Source: Hydrogenophaga sp. (lineage in GTDB: Bacteria > Pseudomonadota > Gammaproteobacteria > Burkholderiales > Burkholderiaceae_C). Taken from it: a stretch of 64,000 nt of DNA. The notes below the pieces were generated by a model. The model did no database searches and was not told the DNA's origin. It was given only the letters and a program-made list of their open reading frames with translations. Location of the stretch: assembly GCA_011391495.1 (NCBI GenBank), contig JAABQK010000014.1, positions 16,114 to 80,113 of the forward strand, written 5' to 3'. Below, one piece after another: positions 1 through 8,542 of this stretch; position 1 is the first letter of the stretch, and every line of letters starts with the position of its first letter. The translations under genes were made by a program, and so were the position numbers.

Positions 1-366
1 CGTCACTTCGGGGTGCAGCTCGCGAAAGTGCGGCACCAGCGGCGCCACGTGGCGCCGGCCAAAGCCCGCCGGCGCCGTGATGCGCAGGTGCCCGCTGGCC
101 TTGACACCGCCGGCGCTGACGCTGGCTTCGGCGTTCGCCAGGTCGGTGAGCAGGCGCTGGCAATCCTCGAGGAAGGCACTGCCTTCGTGCGTGAGGGTGA
201 TGCGGCGCGTGGTGCGCACCATGAGCTTGACGCCCAGGCGCGCCTCCAGCGCGTCGAGCCGGCGGCCGATGATGGCCGGGGCCACTCCTTCGGCCCTGGC
301 CGCGGCGGTGAGGCTGCCGCGCGCGGCGACCGAGACGAAGGTTTCGAGCTGCTTGAGTTTGGGCAC
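1..366 (-). CDS. LysR-family transcriptional regulator (partial, N-terminal 122 residues)
   Basis: The minus-strand reading opens with a GTG codon at 366, directly after an in-frame TAA, and runs off the left edge. Residues 1-60 have the LysR winged-helix pattern: an LKQLETFVSV opening, an alanine-rich helix (TAAARAEG), a recognition helix ending in RRLDALEARLG, then LMVRTTRRITLT and HEGSAFLEDCQRLL. The effector-binding domain lies outside the window, so the ligand is unknown. It is co-directional with and downstream of the CoA-transferase/HMG-CoA-lyase pair and may regulate that pathway, but it is not in the divergent position that would make this strong. Confidence 0.88.
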   Translation of the reverse strand, partial: MPKLKQLETFVSVAARGSLTAAARAEGVAPAIIGRRLDALEARLGVKLMVRTTRRITLTHEGSAFLEDCQRLLTDLANAEASVSAGGVKASGHLRITAPAGFGRRHVAPLVPHFRELHPEVT

Positions 367-429
367 AGGGGCAGATTAGCCGACGGGCAGGATTAAATCA
401 ACCACACCAGCGCGTGGATTGATGATGTT

Positions 430-1377
430 TCAGGCGCGTAATGATGCGTCTGTCCAGCCCTTGGGCAGGCCGGCTTCGGGTGTCATGCCGTAGACCGGTT
501 CGCCGGGCAGGCCGGCCTTGAGCGGTTCACGCGCGGCGATGAGTTTTGAGAGGTCGACCCCGGTGGAAACGCCCATGGCCTCGAACATGAAGACCAGGTC
601 TTCGGTCACCACGTTGCCGCTCGCGCCGGGCGCGTAGGGGCAGCCACCGAGGCCGCCGAGCGAACTGTCGAAACTGCGCACGCCGACGTCGAACGCGGCC
701 AGGCAGTTGGCCAGGCCGAGGCCGCGCGTGTTGTGCAGGTGGGCCGCACCGGCGCGTTCGCCCAGCTCGACACGCAGCCGGGTGAACAGGCGGCGCACCT
801 GCGCCGGGTGGGCCATGCCGGTGGTGTCGGACAGGCCAACCTCGTCCACCCCCGCCTGCACGCACGCGAGCGCGAGGCGGATCACGTCGTCTTCCGCCAC
901 GGCCCCCTGCAGCGTGCAGCCAAACGCGGTGGACAGGCCCACCTCCACCGGCACGCCGGGCGCGCGCTCGTTGCGCAGCGCCACCACGCAACGCAGCTCT
1001 TCGACCATCTGCTCGCGCGTCTTGCGCACGTTGGCGAGCGAATGCGCTTCGCTCGCCGACACCGGCAGGGTGAGCTTGTGCACGCCCGCGGCCAGCGCGG
1101 CCTCGGCGCCGCGCCGGTTGGGCACCAGCGCCATCACGCGCAGGCCGGGGTACGCGGTGGTGAGCGTGAGCGCGTGGCGCACCACCTCGGCGGCATCGGC
1201 CATCTGCGGCAGCAGCTTCGCGGGCACGAAGGAGCCGACTTCGATCTCGCGCAGGCCGGCCGCGGCCAGCGCGCTGATCCAGCGGCACTTGTCCGCCGTG
1301 GGCATGGTGGCCTTCACGGACTGCAGCCCGTCGCGCGGGCCGACTTCGCTGATGCGGACCTGCGCGCTGCCGCTCAT
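430..1377 (-). CDS. mvaB: Hydroxymethylglutaryl-CoA lyase family protein
   Basis: This 315-residue TIM-barrel protein of the HMGL-like family cleaves 3-hydroxy-3-methylglutaryl-CoA (or a related acyl-CoA such as citramalyl-CoA) to acetyl-CoA and a keto product. Visible motifs are EVGPRDGLQ near the N-terminus (metal-binding Asp), the metal ligands in HLHNTRG, DTTG, and the active-site loop GGLGGCPYAPGASGN with its cysteine. The ATG at 1377 is chosen because the motif starts about ten residues later, as in the family; the open frame extends further but has a different residue composition. It starts 10 bases after the stop of the CoA-transferase gene, so the two are probably co-transcribed for acyl-CoA or leucine/itaconate-type catabolism. 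The exact substrate cannot be read from sequence. Confidence 0.9.
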   Translation of the reverse strand: MSGSAQVRISEVGPRDGLQSVKATMPTADKCRWISALAAAGLREIEVGSFVPAKLLPQMADAAEVVRHALTLTTAYPGLRVMALVPNRRGAEAALAAGVHKLTLPVSASEAHSLANVRKTREQMVEELRCVVALRNERAPGVPVEVGLSTAFGCTLQGAVAEDDVIRLALACVQAGVDEVGLSDTTGMAHPAQVRRLFTRLRVELGERAGAAHLHNTRGLGLANCLAAFDVGVRSFDSSLGGLGGCPYAPGASGNVVTEDLVFMFEAMGVSTGVDLSKLIAAREPLKAGLPGEPVYGMTPEAGLPKGWTDASLRA

Positions 1378-1387
1378 GCTGCACCCC

Positions 1388-2602
1388 TCAAGCTGCGACC
1401 ACGCGCTGTTCGCGCAGGCGCTGGATATCGGCTTCGGCATAGCCCAGGCCCTGCAACAACGCCACCGTGTGCTGGCCCATCGTCGGCGGGTCCAGTCGCA
1501 CGCCCAGGCGCTGGCCACCCATGGTGAAGGGGAAGAGTGTGGTCTTGGCGGTCTGGCCGGCACGCGCGCCGTCGGGCAGGGTGATGTCGACCAGGCCGCC
1601 GGTGGCGATCAGGTGCTCGTCGTCGTACAGCTCTTCGGGCTTGCGGATGGGGGCGAATGGCAGGCCCACTTGCTCAAACAGTGCCGCCAGCTCGGCCGCG
1701 CGCCAGTGCGCCAGCCGCTCGCGCAGGATGGGCAGCAGCTGCGGCCGCAGCTGCACGCGGGCGTTGTTGTCGGGGTACTGCGGGTCGGCCTTGAGGTCGT
1801 CAAAGCCCAGCGCGTCGCAGAAAGTGGCCCACTGGGCATCGCTCACCGCGGCCAGGAAGATCTGCTCGCCGTCTTTCACGGTGAACACGTCGTACACCGC
1901 CCAGGCCGAGATGCGCTCGGGCATGGGCGCGGCGGCCTGGCCGGTGATGGCGTACTGCAGCATGTGCTGGCCGACGAGAAACACGTTGTTCTCGAACAGC
2001 GCGCTCTGCACTTCCTGACCCTTGCCGGTGATGCCGCGCTGGATCAGCGCGCCCAGCGCGCCGATGGCGCCGAACATGCCGCCCATGATGTCGTTCACGC
2101 TGGTGCCCGCACGCAGCGGGTCGCCGGGGCGCCCGGTCATGTAGGCCAGGCCGCCCATCATCTGCACCACCTCGTCCAGCGCGGTGCGGTGGTCGTAGGG
2201 GCCGGGCAGGAAGCCCTTGAGGCTGACGTAGATGCAGCGCGGGTTCACCTGCGACAGGGCTTCGTAGTCGAGCCCGTACTTCTTCATCGTGCCGGGCTTG
2301 AAGTTCTCGGCCACCACGTCGGCGCTGGCCGCGAGCTTGCGCGCGAGCTCGGCGCCTTCGGGCTGGTGCAGGTCGATCGCGATGCTCTTCTTGTTGCGGT
2401 TGAAGAGCGGAAAGAAGCCCGCGCCCGAGCCCAGCAGGTGGCGCGTGCGATCGCCGTCGACCGGCTCGACCTTGATGACCTCGGCCCCCATGTCGGCCAG
2501 CACCATGCCGCAGGTGGGGCCCATGACCATGTGGGTGAATTCGACGACGCGCAGGCCGGCCAGCGGAAGCGGGCGGGCAGGTGAGAGGGCAGCGGTGTTC
2601 AT
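1388..2602 (-). CDS. CaiB/BaiF family III CoA-transferase
   Basis: This 404-residue family III (formyl-CoA transferase-like) enzyme moves CoA between carboxylic acids through an aspartyl intermediate. The N-terminal LRVVEFTHMVMGP and the ADMGAEVIKVEP stretch are typical, as is NRNKKSIAIDL. The likely nucleophile is Asp171 in SVNDIMGG. The ATG at 2602 (MNTAAL) is preferred over the earlier ATG because it places the conserved core at the usual distance. It is the first gene of a two-gene unit with the HMG-CoA lyase, suggesting activation of a dicarboxylate or hydroxyacid followed by C-C cleavage. The substrate pair is not determinable here. Confidence 0.9.
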   Translation of the reverse strand: MNTAALSPARPLPLAGLRVVEFTHMVMGPTCGMVLADMGAEVIKVEPVDGDRTRHLLGSGAGFFPLFNRNKKSIAIDLHQPEGAELARKLAASADVVAENFKPGTMKKYGLDYEALSQVNPRCIYVSLKGFLPGPYDHRTALDEVVQMMGGLAYMTGRPGDPLRAGTSVNDIMGGMFGAIGALGALIQRGITGKGQEVQSALFENNVFLVGQHMLQYAITGQAAAPMPERISAWAVYDVFTVKDGEQIFLAAVSDAQWATFCDALGFDDLKADPQYPDNNARVQLRPQLLPILRERLAHWRAAELAALFEQVGLPFAPIRKPEELYDDEHLIATGGLVDITLPDGARAGQTAKTTLFPFTMGGQRLGVRLDPPTMGQHTVALLQGLGYAEADIQRLREQRVVAA

Positions 2603-2772
2603 CGGAGCAAGTTTAGGACCTGCCGGTCCGCGATGCCGCAGCATGCCCAATGCCTGCTGTCGTGCATCCAGGAATCAGCGGCCACGCGCAGGTGCGGTCC
2701 GACGGGCACCAGCGAACCGCAGATCCGAAACCAAGATACCCAGTTCTCGGTATTGACGGGCCCCCGACGCAC

Positions 2773-2787
2773 TGGCACTGTGATTGT
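2773..2787 (+). promoter_or_regulatory. Candidate sigma54-type (-24/-12) promoter
   Basis: TGGCAC at 2773-2778 is followed after five bases by TTGT at 2784-2787, which resembles TGGCAC-N5-TTGC except for the last base of the -12 box. It lies about 56 bases before the kinase ATG. The -12 GC is imperfect, so this is tentative. Confidence 0.28.
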
Positions 2788-2842
2788 CCGGAGACGCTTG
2801 CGCGTCAAGCCTTCACGAGGAGCTGGAACCCGGCTGACCATC

Positions 2843-4228
2843 ATGACCGTTTCCGAGATCCTGCAGCCCCCGATGCCGCTGAACCTGCGCAAGCGCTTTG
2901 CGCTGGCCAGCCTGGTGGTCATTTCGGCGATTGCGATCGGCCTGGGCTGGATGCTCTCCAGCGTGCTGACCGAACGCATGCTGCAGCGCGAAGGCGAGGT
3001 CAGCATGGACTTCATCCAGAACCTGCTGATCACCGACGATTCCGCCCGCTACCTGGCCACGCCGGACGACGACGCCCTGAAGAAGCGCTTCTTGCGATCC
3101 ATGGCGCACATCTCGGCGATGCGCGAGCCCGTCAGGGCCAACGCCTTCGGGCGGGATGGCACGGTGCTGTGGTCCACCGACAAAAGCCTGGTGGGCCAGA
3201 AGTTCGACTTCAACGTCGAGCTCGACGCCGCGCTGCAAGGCCAGCTGGTCGTGCACGGCGACCACCTTAGCACCGACGACATCAAACCCGAGCATGTGGG
3301 CCTGGAGCGGCACGGTTCGTATTTCGTCGAAAGCTACATCCCCATCCGCGGGCTGGGAAGCCCCGATGTGCTCGGGGTGATGGAGCTCTACAAGGTGCCG
3401 GTGCAGCTCGGCGCCGACATCCAGCGCGGGCTCAGGCAGCTCTGGCTGGCCTGCCTGCTGAGCGCCATCGTCCTGTTCGTGACGCTCTACTGGATCGTCG
3501 CCCGGGCCGACCGGGCCCTGCACAGCCAGCACCTGCAGCTGACCGAGGCGCAGAGCCTGGCCTCGGCGGTGGAACTGGCGAGCGCGGTCGCCCACAACCT
3601 GCGCAACCCGCTGGCGTCGATCCGCTCGGCGGCCGAGCTGATCAACGCCAGCGGCCTGTCCCCGGCGGAAACCCGCGAGCTCAGCGGCGACGTGATCGAA
3701 GCCGTGGACCGGGCCGACCGCTGGATCACCGAGCTGGTGCACGTGGCGCAGGCGCCGCAGCTGCAGCCGGAGACGGTCGACCTGGCGCCGCTGGTGGCCA
3801 ACTGCCTGCAGGAGATGGCGCCCGAGATGCTGCGCCGCCACATCGTCTGGCAGGTCGACGAGACGCCGGCCCTGCAGGTCAGCGCGCACCGGGCCACCCT
3901 GCGCCAGATCCTGCTGAGCATCATGGCCAACGCTGTCGAGGCCATGCCAGGTGGCGGCCACCTGAAGATCAGCTGGTGCAACGTCTCCACGCTGGCCGGG
4001 CTGCGGCTGTCGGACAGCGGCGCCGGCATTTCGGCCGACGTGCAGCAGCGCCTGTTTCGCCCGTTCTTCAGCACCAAGGAGGGCGGCCTCGGCATCGGTC
4101 TGGCGCTCGTCAAGCGCATGGTCGAGCAGTGGCACGGTCAGCTCAAGCTCACGCCGGCCCAGCCCCGCGGCACCTGTGTCGAGATCCTGCTGCCCCGATC
4201 CGGCAGCACCCCGCCCGTCGCGGCCTGA
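2843..4228 (+). CDS. Membrane-bound sensor histidine kinase
   Basis: This 461-residue protein has a transmembrane segment at about 19-42, a periplasmic sensing region at about 43-197, and a second membrane segment at about 198-220. The transmitter follows: the HisKA H-box AHNLRNPLASI carries the phospho-acceptor His251, the N-box MANAVEAM begins at 361, G1 is DSGAGI (391), then the F-box-like FRPFFSTKEG and G2 GLGIGL. The start at 2843 places a short charged stretch before the first membrane segment; the open frame extends 70 codons upstream without family-like sequence, and an AGGAG lies about 21 bases upstream, so a CTG at 2834 is not excluded. It is followed 24 bases later by its cognate regulator. 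The periplasmic domain is unidentified and the signal is unknown. Confidence 0.92.
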   Translation: MTVSEILQPPMPLNLRKRFALASLVVISAIAIGLGWMLSSVLTERMLQREGEVSMDFIQNLLITDDSARYLATPDDDALKKRFLRSMAHISAMREPVRANAFGRDGTVLWSTDKSLVGQKFDFNVELDAALQGQLVVHGDHLSTDDIKPEHVGLERHGSYFVESYIPIRGLGSPDVLGVMELYKVPVQLGADIQRGLRQLWLACLLSAIVLFVTLYWIVARADRALHSQHLQLTEAQSLASAVELASAVAHNLRNPLASIRSAAELINASGLSPAETRELSGDVIEAVDRADRWITELVHVAQAPQLQPETVDLAPLVANCLQEMAPEMLRRHIVWQVDETPALQVSAHRATLRQILLSIMANAVEAMPGGGHLKISWCNVSTLAGLRLSDSGAGISADVQQRLFRPFFSTKEGGLGIGLALVKRMVEQWHGQLKLTPAQPRGTCVEILLPRSGSTPPVAA

Positions 4229-4252
4229 CGGTCATTTTGAAAGCGCACCACC

Positions 4253-5650
4253 ATGGCAAACCTTCTGGTGATCGAGGACGAACCGGCACTGGCGAGAAAC
4301 ATCGCGCGTTTCTTCCGGCAGCACCACCACACGGTGGAGATCGCCAGCGATGGCCCTTCCGGTCTCGAGGCGGCCCGACGGCTGCCACCCGACGTGGCCA
4401 TCGTCGACTACCAGTTGCCCGGCATCAACGGCCTGGAGGTGATCCGCGAACTGCACCGACACCATGAGCAGGTGCGCACGGTCATGGTGTCGGGGCACGC
4501 CAACGTGGCCGTCGCGGTGAGCGCCATGAAAGCCGGCTCGTTCGATCTGCTGACCAAGCCGGTGCCGCTCAACAGCCTGAAAGACGTGATCGACCTGGCG
4601 CTCAGCGAAGCCCATGCCCAGCGGACGGCGGACTATTACCAGCAGTCCGAGGCCAGGAACCGGCAGCTGGAGGCCGAGCACGGCGGCATCGACAACATCC
4701 TGGGCCATTCGGCGCCGATGCAGGCGGTGCGCGAGATGATCCGCGCGCTGATCCAGAACGAACCGTCCGACACGGCTCCGGTGTCGCCCATCCTCATCTG
4801 CGGCGAAACCGGGTCGGGCAAGGAACTGGTGGCACGGGCCTGCCATTTTTCCGGCCCCCGGGCCCAGGGCCCGTTCGTGGAGGTGGGTTGTGCGGCCCTG
4901 CCCGCCCACCTGATGGAAGGCGCGCTGTTCGGGCACGACAAAGGCGGCGATGCCGCCGGGCCGCGGATCGGTTTGATCGAGTCGGCCGACGGGGGAACGC
5001 TGTTCCTGGACGAAATCGGCGAGCTGGACCTGACTTTGCAGGCCAAGCTGCTGCGCGTGCTGGAGAACCTCCGCGTTCGCCGCCTGGGCTCCCTGATCGA
5101 CCGCCAGATCAATGTGCGCATCGTCGCCGCCACCCAGCACGACCTGGATGCGATGACACGGGCCGGCCGCTTTCGCGCCGACCTGCTCTACCGCCTGCGG
5201 ATGCTCGCCATCCGGATCCCGCCCCTGCGGGCACGCGGCAACGACCTCTGGCTGCTGGCCCAGCACTTCGCGGCGGTTTTCTCGCGCCGCTACAACAAGC
5301 CGCCGCTGCACCTGGACGCGTCGGCCGAGGCCACGCTGCGCCAGCACAGCTGGCCCGGCAACGTGCGCGAACTCAGCAAGGTCATCGAGCGGGCGGTGCT
5401 GCTGAACAACGGCGGGCCCATCACGTCCAGCGATCTCGCGCTCGCCCCCCTGTCGCAGCCGGGTTTCCGCGACAGCCTCTCAGAGCTGACCGAGCTCACC
5501 CGCCACGATGAGCTGGAGCGGTCCCGCCTGGTGCGGGCCCTGCAGGAAACCCGCTGGAACCTGCAGGCGAGCGCCGATCTGCTGGACCTGGATCTGGACA
5601 CGCTGCAACAGCGCATGGACCGCCACGGCCTGTACACGCCGGCGGGATGA
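4253..5650 (+). CDS. NtrC-family response regulator lacking the GAFTGA loop
   Basis: This 465-residue, three-domain regulator has a receiver with phospho-acceptor Asp52 (IVDYQLPG) and Lys102 (TKPV), then an AAA+ domain with Walker A GETGSGKE (184-191), Walker B TLFLDEI (249-255) and the arginine-finger region FRADLLYRL (308-315). A Fis-type helix-turn-helix occupies about 418-462. The sigma54-contact loop between Walker A and B is not GAFTGA: residues 231-236 read GGDAAG and the segment is about two residues shorter than usual. By analogy with GAFTGA-less relatives (R. capsulatus NtrC, TyrR), it probably regulates sigma70 promoters or represses. It is the last gene of the kinase-regulator pair and lies just upstream of malate synthase G, a possible target. 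Confidence 0.93.
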   Translation: MANLLVIEDEPALARNIARFFRQHHHTVEIASDGPSGLEAARRLPPDVAIVDYQLPGINGLEVIRELHRHHEQVRTVMVSGHANVAVAVSAMKAGSFDLLTKPVPLNSLKDVIDLALSEAHAQRTADYYQQSEARNRQLEAEHGGIDNILGHSAPMQAVREMIRALIQNEPSDTAPVSPILICGETGSGKELVARACHFSGPRAQGPFVEVGCAALPAHLMEGALFGHDKGGDAAGPRIGLIESADGGTLFLDEIGELDLTLQAKLLRVLENLRVRRLGSLIDRQINVRIVAATQHDLDAMTRAGRFRADLLYRLRMLAIRIPPLRARGNDLWLLAQHFAAVFSRRYNKPPLHLDASAEATLRQHSWPGNVRELSKVIERAVLLNNGGPITSSDLALAPLSQPGFRDSLSELTELTRHDELERSRLVRALQETRWNLQASADLLDLDLDTLQQRMDRHGLYTPAG

Positions 5651-5747
5651 ACCCGGAACGCCGGAGAATTACCGGCATAAATGTCACCTATCCATCGAAG
5701 CACAGTTATTTAATGCCGATACAGGTATCGAATAACATCGGCTTCAC

Positions 5748-5813
5748 GTGTCCTCATGGGCTTTGTCTGCCTGCCTGGCGCAGGCAAGGGCTTGCTTGAC
5801 GGCCTGAGGACAC
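5748..5813 (+). ncRNA. Structured 5' leader of malate synthase G (candidate cis-regulatory RNA)
   Basis: A perfect 9-bp stem joins GTGTCCTCA (5748-5756) with TGAGGACAC (5805-5813). Inside it, CAGGCA (5781-5786) can pair with either of two overlapping copies of TGCCTG (5768-5773 or 5772-5777). This offers two mutually exclusive inner hairpins, as in a switch. A CCCCCTTTTT tract follows at 5831-5840 and the glcB ATG at 5857. No known riboswitch class was recognised. The base pairing is seen directly; regulation is inferred. Confidence 0.4.
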
Positions 5814-5856
5814 CTCCACTCTCCGGTTCACCCCCTTTTTGTTCGAGGTCATTGCC

Positions 5857-8082
5857 ATGTCCGTCACCACCGCGCGCACCCCCGTCCACGGCCTGCAGGT
5901 CGCCACCGAGCTGTACGAATTCATCAATGCCCAGGTGCTGCCCGGCACCGGCGTCTCCAGCGAGACCTTCTGGAAGGGCTTTGACACCATCGTGGCCGAC
6001 CTGGCCCCGAAGAACGCCGCCCTGCTGGCCGAGCGCGACCGCCTGCAGGCCGAACTGGACAAGTGGCACAGCGCCAACCCCGGCCCGATCACCGACATGG
6101 TGGCCTACCGCCAGTTCCTGGAAACCATCGGCTACCTCGTGCCCGAACCCAGGAAGGTGAAGGCCACGACCAGGAACGTGGACGACGAGCTAGCCACCCA
6201 GGCCGGCCCGCAGCTGGTGGTACCGATCCTGAACGCGCGCTACGCGCTGAACGCGGCCAACGCGCGCTGGGGCAGCCTGTACGACGCGCTCTACGGCACC
6301 GACGTGATCAGCGAAGACAAGGGCTGCGGCAAGGTGGCCAAGGGCAAGAAAGGCGGCTACAACCCCAAGCGCGGCGCCAAGGTCATTGAATACGCGCGCC
6401 ACGTGCTCGACCGCACCGCCCCGCTGAAGAAGGGCTCGCACGTCGGCTCCACCAGCTACAAGGTCAACAAGGACGGTGAGCTGGTGGTGGGCCTGGCCGA
6501 GGGCGGCACCAGCAAGCTGGCCGACAAATCGCAATTCATCGGCTACCAGGGCGATGCCAAGGCGCCCAGCGCCGTGCTGCTCAAGCACAACGGCCTGCAC
6601 CTGGAGATCCAGATCAACCGCGCCACGCCCATCGGCCAGAGCGACGCCGCCGGCGTGAGCGACCTCGTCGTGGAAGCCGCGCTCTCCACCATCCTCGACC
6701 TGGAAGACTCGGTGGCCGCGGTCGACGCCGAAGACAAGGTGCTGGCCTACCGCAACTGGCTCGGCATCCTGCAGGGCACGCTGGTCGAGTCCTTCGAAAA
6801 AGGTGGCAAGACCATGACGCGCGGCCTCAACGCCGACCGCGAATACACCGCACCCAACGGCAAGAAGGGCGTGCGCCTGCACGGCCGCTCGCTCATGTTC
6901 CTGCGCAATGTCGGCCACCTCATGACCAACCCCGCCGTGCTGTGGGGTGCTGAGGGCAAAGAGATTCCCGAAGGCATCCTCGACGCGATGGTCACCACCA
7001 CCATTGCGATGCACGACCTCCAGCGCACCAAGAAAGACGCGATCCGCAACTCGCGCAAGGGATCGGTCTACATCGTCAAGCCCAAGATGCACGGCCCGCG
7101 CGAAGTGGCCTTTGCCGCCGAGCTGTTCGGCCGCGTCGAGCAGGTGCTCGGCCTGCCCGAGAGCACCGTCAAGCTGGGCATCATGGACGAAGAGCGCCGC
7201 ACGTCGGTCAACCTGAAAGCCTGTATCGAAGCCGCCGCCAGCCGCGTGGCCTTCATCAACACGGGCTTCCTGGACCGCACCGGCGACGAGATGCACAGCG
7301 CCATGCTGGCCGGCCCCATGGTGCGCAAGGGCGACATGAAGTCCAGCGCCTGGATCCAGGCCTATGAGCGCAACAACGTGCTGGTCGGCCTCTCCTGCGG
7401 CCTGCGCGGCAAGGCCCAGATCGGCAAGGGCATGTGGGCTATGCCCGACCTGATGGCCGACATGCTGAAGCAGAAGATCGCCCACCCCAAGGCCGGTGCC
7501 AACACCGCCTGGGTGCCCAGCCCCACCGGCGCCACGCTGCATGCCCTGCACTACCACCAGGTGCTGGTGTCCGACGTGCAGAAGGAACTGGAGAAGATCG
7601 ACGCCGCGAAAGAGCGCGACAACCTGCTCACCGGCCTGCTGACCATCCCCGTCACCGCCAGCCCGAACTGGACCGCGGCCGAGAAGCAACAGGAACTGGA
7701 CAACAACGCCCAGGGCATCCTGGGCTACGTGGTGCGCTGGATCGACCAGGGCGTGGGCTGCTCCAAGGTGCCCGACATCCACAACGTGGGCCTGATGGAA
7801 GACCGCGCCACGCTGCGCATTTCCAGCCAACACATGGCCAACTGGCTGCACCACGGCGTGGTGACCGAGCAGCAGGTGCGTGAGACGTTTGAACGCATGG
7901 CCGCCGTGGTGGACCAGCAGAACGCCAGCGATTCGTTCTACAAGAAGATGGCCGGCAACTTCAAGACCAGCATGGCCTACCAGGCCGCCTGCGACCTGGT
8001 GTTCAAGGGCAAGGAGCAGCCGAGCGGCTACACCGAGCCGCTGCTGCACACCTGGCGCCTGAAGGTGAAGGCGGTGCAGTAA
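5857..8082 (+). CDS. glcB: Malate synthase G
   Basis: This 741-residue single-chain enzyme condenses glyoxylate with acetyl-CoA to malate in the glyoxylate/glycolate pathway. Length and order match the family (about 720-740 residues). Recognisable blocks are the [16 protein letters not shown] core, the [15 protein letters not shown] block, the [18 protein letters not shown] stretch, and the C-terminal [20 protein letters not shown] block with the family's conserved Asp. The ATG at 5857 has a GAGGT ribosome site about eight bases upstream; an in-frame ATG 18 bases earlier would place that site inside the coding region. It is preceded by a structured leader and followed by the hairpin repeat and a rho-independent terminator. 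Confidence 0.97.
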   Translation: MSVTTARTPVHGLQVATELYEFINAQVLPGTGVSSETFWKGFDTIVADLAPKNAALLAERDRLQAELDKWHSANPGPITDMVAYRQFLETIGYLVPEPRKVKATTRNVDDELATQAGPQLVVPILNARYALNAANARWGSLYDALYGTDVISEDKGCGKVAKGKKGGYNPKRGAKVIEYARHVLDRTAPLKKGSHVGSTSYKVNKDGELVVGLAEGGTSKLADKSQFIGYQGDAKAPSAVLLKHNGLHLEIQINRATPIGQSDAAGVSDLVVEAALSTILDLEDSVAAVDAEDKVLAYRNWLGILQGTLVESFEKGGKTMTRGLNADREYTAPNGKKGVRLHGRSLMFLRNVGHLMTNPAVLWGAEGKEIPEGILDAMVTTTIAMHDLQRTKKDAIRNSRKGSVYIVKPKMHGPREVAFAAELFGRVEQVLGLPESTVKLGIMDEERRTSVNLKACIEAAASRVAFINTGFLDRTGDEMHSAMLAGPMVRKGDMKSSAWIQAYERNNVLVGLSCGLRGKAQIGKGMWAMPDLMADMLKQKIAHPKAGANTAWVPSPTGATLHALHYHQVLVSDVQKELEKIDAAKERDNLLTGLLTIPVTASPNWTAAEKQQELDNNAQGILGYVVRWIDQGVGCSKVPDIHNVGLMEDRATLRISSQHMANWLHHGVVTEQQVRETFERMAAVVDQQNASDSFYKKMAGNFKTSMAYQAACDLVFKGKEQPSGYTEPLLHTWRLKVKAVQ

Positions 8083-8161
8083 GTCACCCCCGCCGCGCTT
8101 CGCGCGACCCCCTCAAGGGGGCAACGCCTGCGGCCCGGCGGAGCCGGTTCCGCGGCGTTCT
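8083..8161 (+). repeat. Dispersed post-stop hairpin repeat, copy A
   Basis: It starts at the base after the glcB stop codon. It shows the shared parts: a C-run with a small GC hairpin, CCCCCTCAAGGGGG, then a GGCCCGGCNNAGCCGG inverted repeat followed by TTCC. Sense orientation relative to glcB. Confidence 0.75.
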
Positions 8162-8172
8162 GGACAACCAGC

Positions 8173-8200
8173 AACGGCGCCTTCGGGCGCCGTTCTTTTT
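8173..8200 (+). terminator. Rho-independent terminator of glcB
   Basis: A 9-bp stem AACGGCGCC / GGCGCCGTT closed by a TTCG tetraloop (8173-8194) is followed by CTTTTT. This is a canonical intrinsic terminator on the plus strand, downstream of malate synthase G. Confidence 0.9.
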
Positions 8201-8224
8201 GCTCGCCGTCGGACAATCGCCCCC

Positions 8225-8524
8225 ATGCACCTGCAATACCTGATCTTCGACGCCAGCGACGATGGCGAGGGCACCGGCACCTGGGAGGCCATGGCCAGCG
8301 TGCGCGCGGCCGATGTGCCCGCCGTGCTGGCGGAAGTGCGGACAGTGCTGACCTGGGCAGAGAAACGCAACCCGGGGCCGCGCGGCCCGCTGGACGAAGG
8401 CGGTGCCTGGGACGCCGACCAGCAGCTGCAAACCGACGGCGGCTGGACCACAGTGACGCTGACGATCACCGGACCCTGGGAATGGGGCGAGGCACTGGTG
8501 GCGCGGTTGGCGCCTGGCGACTGA
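8225..8524 (+). CDS. Hypothetical protein (99 residues)
   Basis: This small acidic soluble protein begins MHLQYLIFDASDDGEGTGTWE and has no signal peptide or membrane segment. It contains an AEVRTVLTWAEKR helix and a C-terminal beta-rich half (TTVTLTITGPWEW). It is a free-standing gene following the glcB terminator and converging on the enoyl-CoA hydratase gene. Composition fits a real gene (low Arg/Pro shadow signature, sensible codon positions), and similar small proteins exist in related genomes to my recollection. I do not recognise a characterised family, and no function is proposed. Confidence 0.65.
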   Translation: MHLQYLIFDASDDGEGTGTWEAMASVRAADVPAVLAEVRTVLTWAEKRNPGPRGPLDEGGAWDADQQLQTDGGWTTVTLTITGPWEWGEALVARLAPGD

Positions 8525-8542
8525 AAGATCGCCGACCTTGCC

